This document shows, piece after piece, positions 32,145-40,783 of a stretch of DNA of 62,026 nt. The position numbers and the translations under genes are program-made. The DNA comes from SIG603 sp964370115. Its GTDB lineage: Bacteria; Bacillota; Clostridia; Oscillospirales; Acutalibacteraceae. The notes under the pieces were generated by a model. The model saw only the letters and a program-made list of their open reading frames with translations. It was not told where the DNA came from and did not search any database. Numbering within the stretch: the first letter of the stretch is position 1; each line of letters starts with the position of its first letter. The stretch is taken from contig CAYJIA010000009.1 in assembly GCA_964370115.1 (NCBI GenBank), positions 1 through 62,026 of the forward strand, written 5' to 3'.

Positions 32145-32239
32145 GGCACTTCACGCAAACACATCTACTCTGTATTTTTTACACACAAATTATACAACAG
32201 CAGTATTTTTTTGTCAAGGTGCATTTTGCTCCAAAACAG

Positions 32240-33004
32240 TTATCCGACCTGCTTATCATCGCCAAATTCCGTCATGTCTTTCCAGTACCTCTTTGGCATA
32301 TGACTCATTCTACATTTTGGGTTGAACCTGCCTTGTATTGCCACCGTGTCATAAAACTTTCTCCACAGCGCTCTACAAAACAGCTCTTCCTCTTCAAGCG
32401 GCGGAAGCTCAATATCCTCAATCTCCATAAACTGCGCAACACCGTTTTCGTAGACTAGTGCGATTTTATGCACCTTGTCAAAAATCATAAAATTTTCACC
32501 CGAAAACCTGTCACAAAAATGCTCTGCAATTATCGGCAAAACATTATTCTTTGGATGAATTACGGCGAGCAAATTTCCGTTAAAATCTGAAAACCTGACA
32601 AAGCCTAGCATTAGATGCGCCTCGTTTTTCATATGCACTATTGCCTTGCTTATCTTTGAGACATCGTCGTTTGTAAGCATTGAGCAAACAGACGCACCTC
32701 TTTTGTAACCTAGGCGCATGAAATATAGTATTCTAAGCTCTTTTTCTTCAAGATTTGTCAAAAAAACTTCTTCTATCATTTGTTTTGCTTCCATTGAAAT
32801 TTTCTCTGCTATGGATTTTTTTACTCTTTCAGATTTTTCATAATCTGTTTTTATATGCTTTACTTTAAATAAAGTGGGCTCTTCCTCTATAAAAACTTCT
32901 ATGGCAATCGGAATTTCTTTTGCGAAGAAGCTCTCAAAAACACAGCACATCAGCCCGTCAAAACTTCCGTCATAATAATAAATTACATTTGATGAATAAG
33001 ACAT
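32240..33004 (-). CDS. TIGR03915-family DNA repair partner (DUF4130)
   Basis: 254 residues beginning with the family hallmark VIYYYDGSFDGLMCCVFESF; later VRFSDFNGNLLAVIHPKNNVLPIIAEHFCDRF. The family always sits beside a radical SAM protein of the TIGR03916 type, as here (10 bp gap), and the pair is described as putative DNA modification/repair proteins. It is the last gene of the LexA-controlled dinB operon, supporting a role in DNA damage. The C-terminus has acidic PPLEEEELFCRALWRKFYDTVAI, also usual. Confidence 0.88.
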   Translation of the reverse strand: MSYSSNVIYYYDGSFDGLMCCVFESFFAKEIPIAIEVFIEEEPTLFKVKHIKTDYEKSERVKKSIAEKISMEAKQMIEEVFLTNLEEKELRILYFMRLGYKRGASVCSMLTNDDVSKISKAIVHMKNEAHLMLGFVRFSDFNGNLLAVIHPKNNVLPIIAEHFCDRFSGENFMIFDKVHKIALVYENGVAQFMEIEDIELPPLEEEELFCRALWRKFYDTVAIQGRFNPKCRMSHMPKRYWKDMTEFGDDKQVG

Positions 33005-33014
33005 AATCTCCCTC

Positions 33015-34292
33015 CTACATTTGCGCTTTTTGCATGTTAGCCGTGCTCAGGTTAAAAAGCGACAGCTGTTCCCCTGATTCAAATTTAGGTGCAAGTGCAC
33101 CGTCTTTTAGTAAGCCTGTAAGTATATTTTTGTCGTCAAAAAATCTATTTGGCTGAAACTTTCCCTTACAGGTTATAAAAAATTTCGCCCTTTTTAAAAC
33201 CACTCCAAGTTTTTTTAATCCTTCAAAATCTATGGCGCAGTAACGCCTTGCCTTTATGATTCTTTTAGCACTTATTACACCTATGCCCGGAACTCTTAGA
33301 AGCATCTCGAAGGACGCCTTATTTACCTCTACTGGAAACTCCTGCATATTGTTTACCGCCCAGTTGCATTTTGGGTCTAAAACTGGATTGAAATCGGGAT
33401 TTTTTTCGCTCAAAATCTCGTCTGCTTGGAATTTATAAAACCTTAATAGCCAGTCGGCTTGATACAGCCTATGTTCCCTTAAAAGTGGTGGAGCCGTGGT
33501 CAGTGCAGGCAGTTTTTCATCCTTTACCACGGGCATGTACGCCGAGAAAAACACCCTTTTTAGCTCATATTTTTTATAAAGCCCCTCGCTGAGTTTTAAA
33601 ATTTTGTAATCTGTTTCTGGGCTTGCGCCTATTATCATCTGGGTGGATTGCCCACCCGATACAAAGCTCGGTGCCTTTTTATATCTCACTAAATCTTTGC
33701 TATTTTGCTTAATTTCGTCCCGAATTTTTGTCATAGGTGTAAAAATATCTTTTTTTGTTTTTTGTGGTGCAAGGCTTATAAGACTTTCGTTTGACGGAAA
33801 TTCAATGTTTACGCTCATCCTATCCGCCAAAAGACCTAATCTTTGTATAAGTCTTTCATCGGCTCCGGGTATGGCTTTCACGTGGATATATCCGTTAAAA
33901 TTATAGTCCTCCCTCAAAAGAGTCAAAGTTTTTAGCATGAGCTCACAGCTATAATCGGGATTTTTCACCACGGCAGAGCTCAAAAAAAGCCCCTCTATAT
34001 AATTTCGTCTATAAAAATCCATTGTGAGCTTCGCAAGCTCTTCTGGAGTAAATGTAGTGCGCCTTGTCGAATTGCTCTTCTTGTTAACACAGTACACACA
34101 ATCGTATACACAGGCATTGCTCATAAGCACTTTTAATAGCGAAATGCACCTGCCATCTGCCGAAAAGCTGTGGCAAATCCCTGCCGCTGCCGCATTTCCT
34201 ATTTTGCCTTTTACACCTTTTCTATCGACACCACTTGAGGTGCATGCAACATCATATTTTGCCGCATCGGTCAGAATTTCAAGTTTTTGCAT
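33015..34292 (-). CDS. Radical SAM protein with helix-hairpin-helix, TIGR03916 type
   Basis: The start is taken as ATG 34292 (MQKLEILTDAAKYDVACTSSG), which gives 425 residues and matches the family; the longer frame would run into dinB. The 4Fe-4S motif is CVYDCVYC (C-x3-C-x2-C). A C-terminal helix-hairpin-helix, LLRVPGIGVISAKRIIKARRY, suggests DNA binding. A putative DNA repair radical enzyme, related in outline to spore photoproduct-type chemistry, but its substrate is not established. The ribosome site TTAGGAG is only two bases from the ATG, so this start is not certain. Confidence 0.88.
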   Translation of the reverse strand: MQKLEILTDAAKYDVACTSSGVDRKGVKGKIGNAAAAGICHSFSADGRCISLLKVLMSNACVYDCVYCVNKKSNSTRRTTFTPEELAKLTMDFYRRNYIEGLFLSSAVVKNPDYSCELMLKTLTLLREDYNFNGYIHVKAIPGADERLIQRLGLLADRMSVNIEFPSNESLISLAPQKTKKDIFTPMTKIRDEIKQNSKDLVRYKKAPSFVSGGQSTQMIIGASPETDYKILKLSEGLYKKYELKRVFFSAYMPVVKDEKLPALTTAPPLLREHRLYQADWLLRFYKFQADEILSEKNPDFNPVLDPKCNWAVNNMQEFPVEVNKASFEMLLRVPGIGVISAKRIIKARRYCAIDFEGLKKLGVVLKRAKFFITCKGKFQPNRFFDDKNILTGLLKDGALAPKFESGEQLSLFNLSTANMQKAQM

Positions 34293-34347
34293 CACTCCTA
34301 AATTTTTCGTACTACTGTGCACCTCGACCGACAAGTCGCAGGGCAGT

Positions 34348-35589
34348 TTATCTGGTAAAAGCAACATCTCTAAGCCCTCCATGATCCTCGTCGTCATTAA
34401 TTAATTCGTCGTTTTTCAAAAAAATCGCCCTCTTCACGATTTTGTCCCCAAATTTACCTTCGAGTCCGTCAAGAGTTTTTTCCAAATTTTCATCTCTGTC
34501 TTTTTCCTTGGTGTCGTAAAACAAGGACTGCTGTACTATGTCCTCGTCTCTCAAATCAAAAGCTTTAATCCCAAGTCCTCTAAGTGGCAATTTCGTATTT
34601 GTTCCTTTAAAAAGCTTATACGCCACCGTGAAAATTTCTTTTGATGACTGGGTCAAAAGCTCCAATTTACACTGGTGCTGACTAGTTTTTAGATCGCATT
34701 TTCTTATACTTATTTGTATTCCGCCTGCTTTAAAGCCCTGCTCTCTAAGCCTTTTTGCCACACTTTGAGCTAGGGAATAAAATGTGAGTTTCACATCTTC
34801 TACGCTAGATATATCCCTTGCCGTGGTCGTGCTGTTTCCAATGCTTTTTGTCTCTCTTTTCTCATAAGTCGCGCGGACATCGCTTTCGTCTAGCCCGTTT
34901 GCGTACTGCCACACCACGCTTCCTTGTTTTCCAAAGTTCTTTGCCATTATGCTAAACTGTGTTTTTGCTATGTCCCCTATGGTAAATATTCCAAATCCTG
35001 CAAGTTTTTTTGTGAAATTCGGCCCTACCCCCAGCATTTCTCCACAATTGAGTTGCCAGATTTTCTCTTTAAATTCTGCTTTTTTTATTACAGTCACCGC
35101 ATCTGGTTTTTTCATATCACTTCCAAGTTTTGCAAAAATTTTATTAAACGATACACCTATAGAAACCGTTAAGTTTAATTCGCTTTTTATCGCCTCTCTT
35201 ATTTCATTTGCAATTTTCTCGCCGCTTCCAAACAGCATTGTGCTTCCTGTCACGTCAAGCCAGCACTCATCCAAACCGAAGCTTTCCACTTTATCTGTAT
35301 ATCTCTTATAAATTTCTTTGGCTTTTTTAGAGCATTCGACATATTTTTCAAAATGTGGTTTCACAAAAACTATGTCGGGACATTTTCGTCTTGCCTGCCA
35401 CAGCGCTTCTGCGGTTTTTACACCCATTTGTTTTGCCAAATTATTTTTAGCTAAAACTATGCCGTGGCGTTTTTTCTCGTCTCCGCCTACTGCCATTGGT
35501 ATATCTCTTAAATGGGGATTGTCTATGCACTCGACCGAGGCGTAAAAATTATTCATATCCACATGAAGTATCACTCTTTCGTTGTCCAT
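34348..35589 (-). CDS. dinB: DNA polymerase IV (Y family)
   Basis: 413 residues. Palm motifs VDMNNFYASVEC and SFGLDECWLDVTGS carry the catalytic acids. A thumb with VGPNFTKKLAGFGIFTIGDIA and a little finger domain (about 235-345) follow. It carries out low-fidelity translesion synthesis. It starts behind AAGGAGGATAAGGAT and is the first gene of a three-gene operon with the radical SAM and TIGR03915 proteins, driven by a promoter with a perfect LexA palindrome. I see no clear beta-clamp motif. Confidence 0.94.
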   Translation of the reverse strand: MDNERVILHVDMNNFYASVECIDNPHLRDIPMAVGGDEKKRHGIVLAKNNLAKQMGVKTAEALWQARRKCPDIVFVKPHFEKYVECSKKAKEIYKRYTDKVESFGLDECWLDVTGSTMLFGSGEKIANEIREAIKSELNLTVSIGVSFNKIFAKLGSDMKKPDAVTVIKKAEFKEKIWQLNCGEMLGVGPNFTKKLAGFGIFTIGDIAKTQFSIMAKNFGKQGSVVWQYANGLDESDVRATYEKRETKSIGNSTTTARDISSVEDVKLTFYSLAQSVAKRLREQGFKAGGIQISIRKCDLKTSQHQCKLELLTQSSKEIFTVAYKLFKGTNTKLPLRGLGIKAFDLRDEDIVQQSLFYDTKEKDRDENLEKTLDGLEGKFGDKIVKRAIFLKNDELINDDEDHGGLRDVAFTR

Positions 35590-35622
35590 ATCCTTATCCT
35601 CCTTTATTTACTACCTACACTT

Positions 35623-35650
35623 ATTATAGAACATTTGTTCGATTTGTCAA
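35623..35650 (-). promoter_or_regulatory. dinB promoter with LexA box
   Basis: TTGACA (35650-35645), 16 bp, TATAAT (35628-35623). The spacer contains the perfect palindrome GAACAAATGTTC (35640-35629), so LexA binding excludes polymerase. Confidence 0.92.
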
Positions 35651-35776
35651 GAGGTAATATTTTCTTTGTCAAAATAAAAAGAAAACAATCTGTAAACAAG
35701 CTGTAAAAGAATTTAATAATTATTGCATTAGTTTTTTTAAAGACGTATACTATGTAACATAAACTTTTGAAAGCTG

Positions 35777-36181
35777 GTGTTTTGCTTGCTAAATAAATTT
35801 GCAAGATTCATGTACGGTCGATACGGTACCGACAAACTCAATTTAACTTTACTAATAACGGGCCTTGTGGTTTCGCTGATTGGACAAATATTTATGATTT
35901 GGCCTTTAACCTTTGTGTCATTTGCACTATATGGTTATGCTTTATTTAGAACATTTTCCAGAAATATTTACGCAAGACAAAAAGAATATTTCTCTTTCCT
36001 AAAAATATTGACACCGATAACAAAATGGTTTAGAATGAGAAAAAAGGTGTTTGCGGAAAGAAAAACCTACAAGTACTTTAAATGCCCTTCGTGCAAGCAA
36101 GTTTTGCGCGCGCCTAAAGGCAGAGGAAAAATAGAAGTTACTTGCCAAAAATGCCAAAAACATTTTATTAAAAAAGTTTAA
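35777..36181 (+). CDS. Small membrane protein with C-terminal zinc ribbon
   Basis: A 134-residue protein. The start is GTG 35777 or TTG 35786; no ATG is available at the N-terminus. Two hydrophobic segments (about 23-40 and 42-58) are followed by basic sequence and a zinc ribbon, FKCPSCKQVLRAPKGRGKIEVTCQKCQKHF. The pattern is seen in uncharacterised Clostridia proteins; no function is known to me. The next gene starts 15 bp later and may be co-transcribed. Confidence 0.7.
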   Translation: MFCLLNKFARFMYGRYGTDKLNLTLLITGLVVSLIGQIFMIWPLTFVSFALYGYALFRTFSRNIYARQKEYFSFLKILTPITKWFRMRKKVFAERKTYKYFKCPSCKQVLRAPKGRGKIEVTCQKCQKHFIKKV

Positions 36182-36196
36182 AGGACGGTAGAATTT

Positions 36197-37156
36197 ATGA
36201 AAATCGCAATTATCGGAGCATGGCATGTTCACACATCAGAGTACACACAAGCATCTCTTGACAATCCATCAGCAGAAGTTGTAGGCGTTTGGGATAAAAA
36301 CGCAGACAGAGCAAAAGCTTGTGCAGAAAAACACAGCATACCTGTTATTGCTACTTACGAAGAAATTTTAGCAGACAAAGATATCGACAGCGTTGTTATT
36401 TGCACAGAGACAAGTGATCACCCTGAGATTATAAAAAAAGCTGCCGAGGCTGGAAAAAACATTTTCACTGAGAAAGTTTTAGCTTTTACAGAAAAAGAAG
36501 CTGCTGACATGGCAGAAGTTATAGATGCAAAAGCAGGCAAATTTACAATCTGCTATCCACACCTTACTTTCCCTCACGTAAGAGCTATTAAAGCTTGTGT
36601 AGAGAGTGGCAAACTTGGCAGAATTACTTACGCGAGAGTAAGAAATGTTCACGGCGGTTCTGTTTTAAACTGGCTACCTGAAACATTTTATGATAAAGCA
36701 ACTTGTGGCGGCGGCGCTATGATGGACCTTGGTGCTCACCCAATGTACACACTTGCTGTACTTTTAGGAGCTCCTGTTAGTGTTACTTCAACATTTACAA
36801 AAATCACAGATAGAGCAGTAGAGGACAATGCTGTTTCTGTTATCGAGTTTGAAAACGGCGCAATCGGCGTTTCTGAGACAGGCTTTGTATCAGTTGGCAA
36901 CCCTTACACTCTAGAAGTAAGCGGAACAGAAGGCGCTATCGTTGCTAGAGGCGAAAATGTTATGTACATGGGCGCTGACAACGAGTGGCAAACTGTTGAG
37001 CTTCCTGAAAAAATGGAAAGACCTATCCACCACTGGATAGACGCTGTTGTAAACGACAAAGTTGCTCCATTTACAACAAAAGACGCTATTATGCTAAGCC
37101 GTCTAATGGAAGGCGCATACATTGCACACGAAACAGGCAAAAAATATAATTTTTAA
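36197..37156 (+). CDS. Gfo/Idh/MocA family oxidoreductase 1
   Basis: 319 residues. An N-terminal Rossmann fold begins MKIAIIGAWHVHTSEYTQA, with the binding motif altered from GxGxxG to GAWHVH. The conserved lysine motif is TEKVLAFTEKEA. The C-terminal substrate domain contains RVRNVHGGSVLNWLPE and GGGAMMDLGAHPMYTLA (His). Such enzymes oxidise or reduce sugars and inositols with NAD(P). Substrate unknown; no sugar operon surrounds it. Codons are more regular and better matched to common codons than in neighbours, so it may be highly expressed. Confidence 0.88.
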   Translation: MKIAIIGAWHVHTSEYTQASLDNPSAEVVGVWDKNADRAKACAEKHSIPVIATYEEILADKDIDSVVICTETSDHPEIIKKAAEAGKNIFTEKVLAFTEKEAADMAEVIDAKAGKFTICYPHLTFPHVRAIKACVESGKLGRITYARVRNVHGGSVLNWLPETFYDKATCGGGAMMDLGAHPMYTLAVLLGAPVSVTSTFTKITDRAVEDNAVSVIEFENGAIGVSETGFVSVGNPYTLEVSGTEGAIVARGENVMYMGADNEWQTVELPEKMERPIHHWIDAVVNDKVAPFTTKDAIMLSRLMEGAYIAHETGKKYNF

Positions 37157-37172
37157 TTTAACCTAAAACTGA

Positions 37173-37199
37173 GGGCAGTCGCATTTTGTGACTGCCCTT
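37173..37199 (+). terminator. Terminator after oxidoreductase 1
   Basis: GGGCAGTC-GCATTTTGT-GACTGCCC, followed by TTAAATT; the T-tract is weak. Confidence 0.65.
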
Positions 37200-37246
37200 A
37201 AATTATATAATTTTACACACCTTATTAATTATTCATTAAAAACACT

Positions 37247-37275
37247 TTGCTTTTTCACTAAAAACCGTGTATAAT
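37247..37275 (+). promoter_or_regulatory. Promoter of the AI-2E family gene
   Basis: TTGCTT (37247-37252), 17 bp, TATAAT (37270-37275). Confidence 0.7.
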
Positions 37276-37305
37276 AGATATATTAAACTAAAAGGGGATT
37301 TTATT

Positions 37306-38622
37306 ATGTTGCCTGAAGAAATGAAACCTGTTACCCACAAGGAAAAGCGATATGTAATTTACATTGCAATTGCTATAATTTCTACTGTTGCTTTGATATA
37401 TGTTTTTTTCCAGTTCGATAATTTTGCAAATATGATTGCGACTGTCGCAAGTGCCTTTACTCCGTTTTTCTCTGGTTTAGTCGTCGCATTTATACTTAAC
37501 ACCTTTGTAAATAGCTTTGATGGTTTTCTTTTTAAACCGCTCAATAAAAAGTTTGAAAACGGCAAGGTGTGGAACAAGATTAGAAAACCCGTGTCGCTTT
37601 GTTGCGCCTATCTTTTAACCTTTGCGATTATTGCGCTTTTACTGCTATTTATTATACCGGATTTGATAATATCAATAGACACATTTATAGCAAATGCCTC
37701 CGAGGTGGCTCCCGTTTATCTTGAAAATATTTTCAACTGGATTGACGGACTTTTTGTAGAGTATAATATAAACTTAGACATGACTACACTTCAAAACGAA
37801 TTTTTGTCGGCATTTAATTGGAGCGCTATAATCTCTGAATTCTCTCTTGCCGCAACAAGTATTTTAACATCCGTTTTAGCAGTTACTTTAAATATTTTTT
37901 CTATATTGTTCACTGTGCTAATGAGTCTTATCTATTCAGCTTATTTTCTATCTGGAAAGAAAAACCTTATTACCATGTTTAAAAAAATGTTATACGCATA
38001 TATTCCAAAAAAAGCAGCAGATAAAACTTCTCTGTTTTTGACCGTCAGCAACAATATTTTTTCAAGTTTTGTCAGAGGTCAACTTACAGAATGTGTTATT
38101 TTGGCATCGCTTTGTTATATAGGAATGACTATAATAGGTCTTGAATATGCACTTTTGATTTCTGCTATTTTAGGATTAACCGCACTTATACCAGTTTTCG
38201 GCGCATTTATCGGTGCAGGTCTTGGTGTTTTACTTCTACTTTTGGTAAACCCAATGGACGCAATTTGGTTTTTGATATTTATCCTTATTCTACAACAATT
38301 TGAGGGCAATGTTATTTATCCAAAAGTTGTGGGCTCTTCCATAGGACTTCCAGGCCTTTGGACCTTGACCGCTGTTCTTGTGTTTGGCGCTTTATTTGGT
38401 GTATTAGGCATACTTTTGGGAACACCTATAACTGCCGTTGTCTACACTTTACTAAGACATACCACAAACAAACGTATTAAGGACAAGGGTATCACTAAAG
38501 ATGTTTTAGAAGGCGACGAACTAAGAATAATATACAGCGATATTTTAATTCCAGAAGAGCGCGAGACAATTCAAGAAGACAATGGACTTATGAGAAAAGT
38601 AAAGAAAGTTTTTAAAAAATAA
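37306..38622 (+). CDS. AI-2E family transporter (PF01594)
   Basis: Start at ATG 37306 behind AAAGGGGATTTT, 438 residues. About seven to eight membrane helices in the usual pattern: two at the N-terminus, a long loop, and a C-terminal bundle with VRGQLTECVILASLCYIGMTIIGLEYALLISAILGLTALIPVFGAFIG and QQFEGNVIYPKVVGSSIGLPG, the family signature. Members include TqsA and Na+/H+ exchangers, so the cargo is not predictable. It stands alone between terminators. Confidence 0.9.
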   Translation: MLPEEMKPVTHKEKRYVIYIAIAIISTVALIYVFFQFDNFANMIATVASAFTPFFSGLVVAFILNTFVNSFDGFLFKPLNKKFENGKVWNKIRKPVSLCCAYLLTFAIIALLLLFIIPDLIISIDTFIANASEVAPVYLENIFNWIDGLFVEYNINLDMTTLQNEFLSAFNWSAIISEFSLAATSILTSVLAVTLNIFSILFTVLMSLIYSAYFLSGKKNLITMFKKMLYAYIPKKAADKTSLFLTVSNNIFSSFVRGQLTECVILASLCYIGMTIIGLEYALLISAILGLTALIPVFGAFIGAGLGVLLLLLVNPMDAIWFLIFILILQQFEGNVIYPKVVGSSIGLPGLWTLTAVLVFGALFGVLGILLGTPITAVVYTLLRHTTNKRIKDKGITKDVLEGDELRIIYSDILIPEERETIQEDNGLMRKVKKVFKK

Positions 38623-38629
38623 TAACTAA

Positions 38630-38666
38630 AATCTCTCGTTTTGCCTTGCGTAAACGAGAGATTTTT
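38630..38666 (+). terminator. Terminator after the AI-2E family gene
   Basis: AATCTCTCGTTT pairs with AAACGAGAGATT and is followed by TTTATTAT. The same bases supply the spacer of the next promoter. Confidence 0.85.
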
Positions 38667-38674
38667 ATTATAAT
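38646..38674 (+). promoter_or_regulatory. Candidate promoter of the pyrimidine operon
   Basis: TTGCGT (38646-38651), 17 bp, TATAAT (38669-38674), partly inside the preceding terminator hairpin. No PyrR-binding attenuator is recognisable between here and pyrC. Confidence 0.55.
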
Positions 38675-38694
38675 AAAGGGTAGGTGATAATTAA

Positions 38695-39483
38695 ATGACA
38701 AATGATTTAAAATCAAATAAATATTTCATATTTAAAATTATAGCAAGCTCTGTAATTTTACTTTTAGCTGTATATTTTTTTCTGCCCTTTTTTATGGGCG
38801 GACTTAATGAGGGTACGGCGTTTGCCCATGCAGGTTGTGCTTGGGTTTTATTTTTAATTTGGATTGCCCCTAAACTTATGAAAAAAGGTGGATTTATTAA
38901 AGTTATGCTAACGTCTCTTATTACGCTTACTGCTATACTTGCAATGTGGTTTGTATTTTTGAGTTTTAAAATACTCTCTTCTGCCACTGCGTTAAATTTG
39001 CCCGAAAACACAACTGTCATGGTTTTGGGTGCAAGGGTAACCGATGACGGCGTAAGCCCCACTCTTAAAAACAGGCTGGACATAGCCTATGAATATCTAA
39101 AAGTAAATCCAGATGCAAATGTCGTGGTCACAGGCGGACAAGGCTCCGACGAACCACGCCCCGAAGCCGACGTTCAAAAAGATTATCTCATGGATTTAGG
39201 CATCGAAGAGGACAGAATTATAGTGGAAAACAAATCCACCAGCACCAGAGAAAACATGGCATACTCTCTCCCCCTTATAGACGAAAAAGGGCTTGACAAT
39301 CAAATAATAGTCGCAACTCAGGACTTTCATATGTACAGGGCCATAGAGCTCGCACGGGACAATGGCTATATAGCATACGCCCTGCCCGCAAAAACAGAGA
39401 TGCTTATCTTTCCTGCGCATTACAGCAGAGAGCTTTTGGCGCTGACTAAATATTATGGCGAAAAAATTTTACTTGGGAAATAG
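38695..39483 (+). CDS. YdcF/SanA-type DUF218 membrane protein
   Basis: 262 residues. Three hydrophobic segments (about 11-33, 39-58, 67-92) are followed by the DUF218 domain: VMVLGARVTDDGVSPTLKNRLDIAYEYL, NVVVTGGQG, and EDRIIVENKSTSTRENMAYS. DUF218 proteins are linked to envelope homeostasis; the biochemical role is unsettled. It is the first gene of a long co-directional run and ends 7 bp before pyrC, so it is co-transcribed with pyrimidine genes. I see no functional reason for that. Confidence 0.87.
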   Translation: MTNDLKSNKYFIFKIIASSVILLLAVYFFLPFFMGGLNEGTAFAHAGCAWVLFLIWIAPKLMKKGGFIKVMLTSLITLTAILAMWFVFLSFKILSSATALNLPENTTVMVLGARVTDDGVSPTLKNRLDIAYEYLKVNPDANVVVTGGQGSDEPRPEADVQKDYLMDLGIEEDRIIVENKSTSTRENMAYSLPLIDEKGLDNQIIVATQDFHMYRAIELARDNGYIAYALPAKTEMLIFPAHYSRELLALTKYYGEKILLGK

Positions 39484-39490
39484 GTGAATT

Positions 39491-40762
39491 ATGAAAATAC
39501 TAATTAAAAACGGACAAATCGTTAACCCTGCAAAAAGCCAAAATTTCATAGGCGATGTACTCATCGAAAATGAGCGCATTGTAAAAATCGATAAAAACAT
39601 AAACGACGATGTCGACAAGGTGATAGACGCCACGGGCATGGTAGTAGCCCCAGGACTAGTCGATATGCATGTGCATTTAAGAGACCCTGGTCTTACCCAT
39701 AAAGAGGATATAATCACAGCTTCAAATGCGGCAGCCGCGGGCGGTGTGACCTCTGTTTTATGTATGCCAAACACCAGCCCATGCATAGACAGCGAGGGCA
39801 CAATTAATTACATCAAGGAAAAATCAAAAGACACAAACTGCAAAGTATATATAAGTGCCTGCATAACAAAAGGCATGAATGGCAGTGAAATAACTGACAT
39901 AGAAATGCTCAAAAATGCTGGAGCCATTGCACTTACAGACGATGGAAAACCCGTGTTTGATACAGAGATTTTGCTAAATAGTTTAATAAAAGCTAGGGAT
40001 TTCGGGCTTAAAGTTGTCTCCCACTGCGAGGACCCTTATCTTGCAAAAGAGTGGTATATGAGCGAGGGTGAAACCTCGAAAAAACTTTCGCTAAAAGGTG
40101 TGAACAGAGCCTGTGAAGACAGCTCCACTGCAAAAGAAATTGCTATTGCAATGGCGGTAGATGCACCACTTCATATATGCCATGTAAGCACTAAAGGAAG
40201 TGCACAAATAATTGAAGATGCAAGAAAAAATGGTGGTAAAATAACGGCAGAAACCGCGCCACACTACTTACTTTTAACCGACAAAGAGCTTATAAAAAAA
40301 GACGCTGACTACAGAATGAACCCTCCACTTAGGGAGGAAGCAGACCAAAAAGCCCTGATAAAGGCAATAAAAGATGGTGTTATTGAAGTCATAGCGACCG
40401 ATCACGCACCACATTCTGCGGAAGAAAAATCCGACTTTTTAAATGCGCCAAACGGGTGCATAGGCATGGAGACTTCACTCTCCGCCACTTACACAGCACT
40501 TGTCGACACAGGTGAGATAACAATAGACAAGCTAATTGAAATCATGAGTGTAAACCCTGCAAGAATTTTAAACATAGACGCAGGCGTTTTGGATATCGGA
40601 AAATATGCCGATATAGTAATATTTGACCCTAGAGAAAAATGGACTGTCGACGAGAATAAACTTCACGGCAAAAGCAAAAACGCCATTTTCAAGGGCATGA
40701 CCTTAAAGTCAAAAGTAAAATGCACATTCTTAAACGGCAAGATCGTTTATGAAGATAAATAA
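39491..40762 (+). CDS. pyrC: Dihydroorotase
   Basis: Cyclises carbamoyl aspartate to dihydroorotate. 423 residues, the long type I class. Zinc ligands are in VDMHVHLRDPG, further histidines in VVSHCEDP and LHICHVSTKG, and the catalytic Asp in VIATDHAPHSAEE. The start follows AATAGGTGAATT. It is followed by pyrF after 21 bp. The aspartate transcarbamoylase that pairs with it is outside the window. Confidence 0.96.
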   Translation: MKILIKNGQIVNPAKSQNFIGDVLIENERIVKIDKNINDDVDKVIDATGMVVAPGLVDMHVHLRDPGLTHKEDIITASNAAAAGGVTSVLCMPNTSPCIDSEGTINYIKEKSKDTNCKVYISACITKGMNGSEITDIEMLKNAGAIALTDDGKPVFDTEILLNSLIKARDFGLKVVSHCEDPYLAKEWYMSEGETSKKLSLKGVNRACEDSSTAKEIAIAMAVDAPLHICHVSTKGSAQIIEDARKNGGKITAETAPHYLLLTDKELIKKDADYRMNPPLREEADQKALIKAIKDGVIEVIATDHAPHSAEEKSDFLNAPNGCIGMETSLSATYTALVDTGEITIDKLIEIMSVNPARILNIDAGVLDIGKYADIVIFDPREKWTVDENKLHGKSKNAIFKGMTLKSKVKCTFLNGKIVYEDK

Positions 40763-40783
40763 TGAAAAGGAAGGTAGAAAATT

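Noticed and set aside
31981..32154. N-terminal extension of FolT by 58 residues
   Set aside because: It has no ribosome site, is rich in Cys/His without pattern, and overlaps the THF riboswitch and the ribosome-site hairpin.
34293..34397. Longer start of the radical SAM protein overlapping dinB
   Set aside because: The added residues do not resemble the family, whose members begin near the AAKYD segment.
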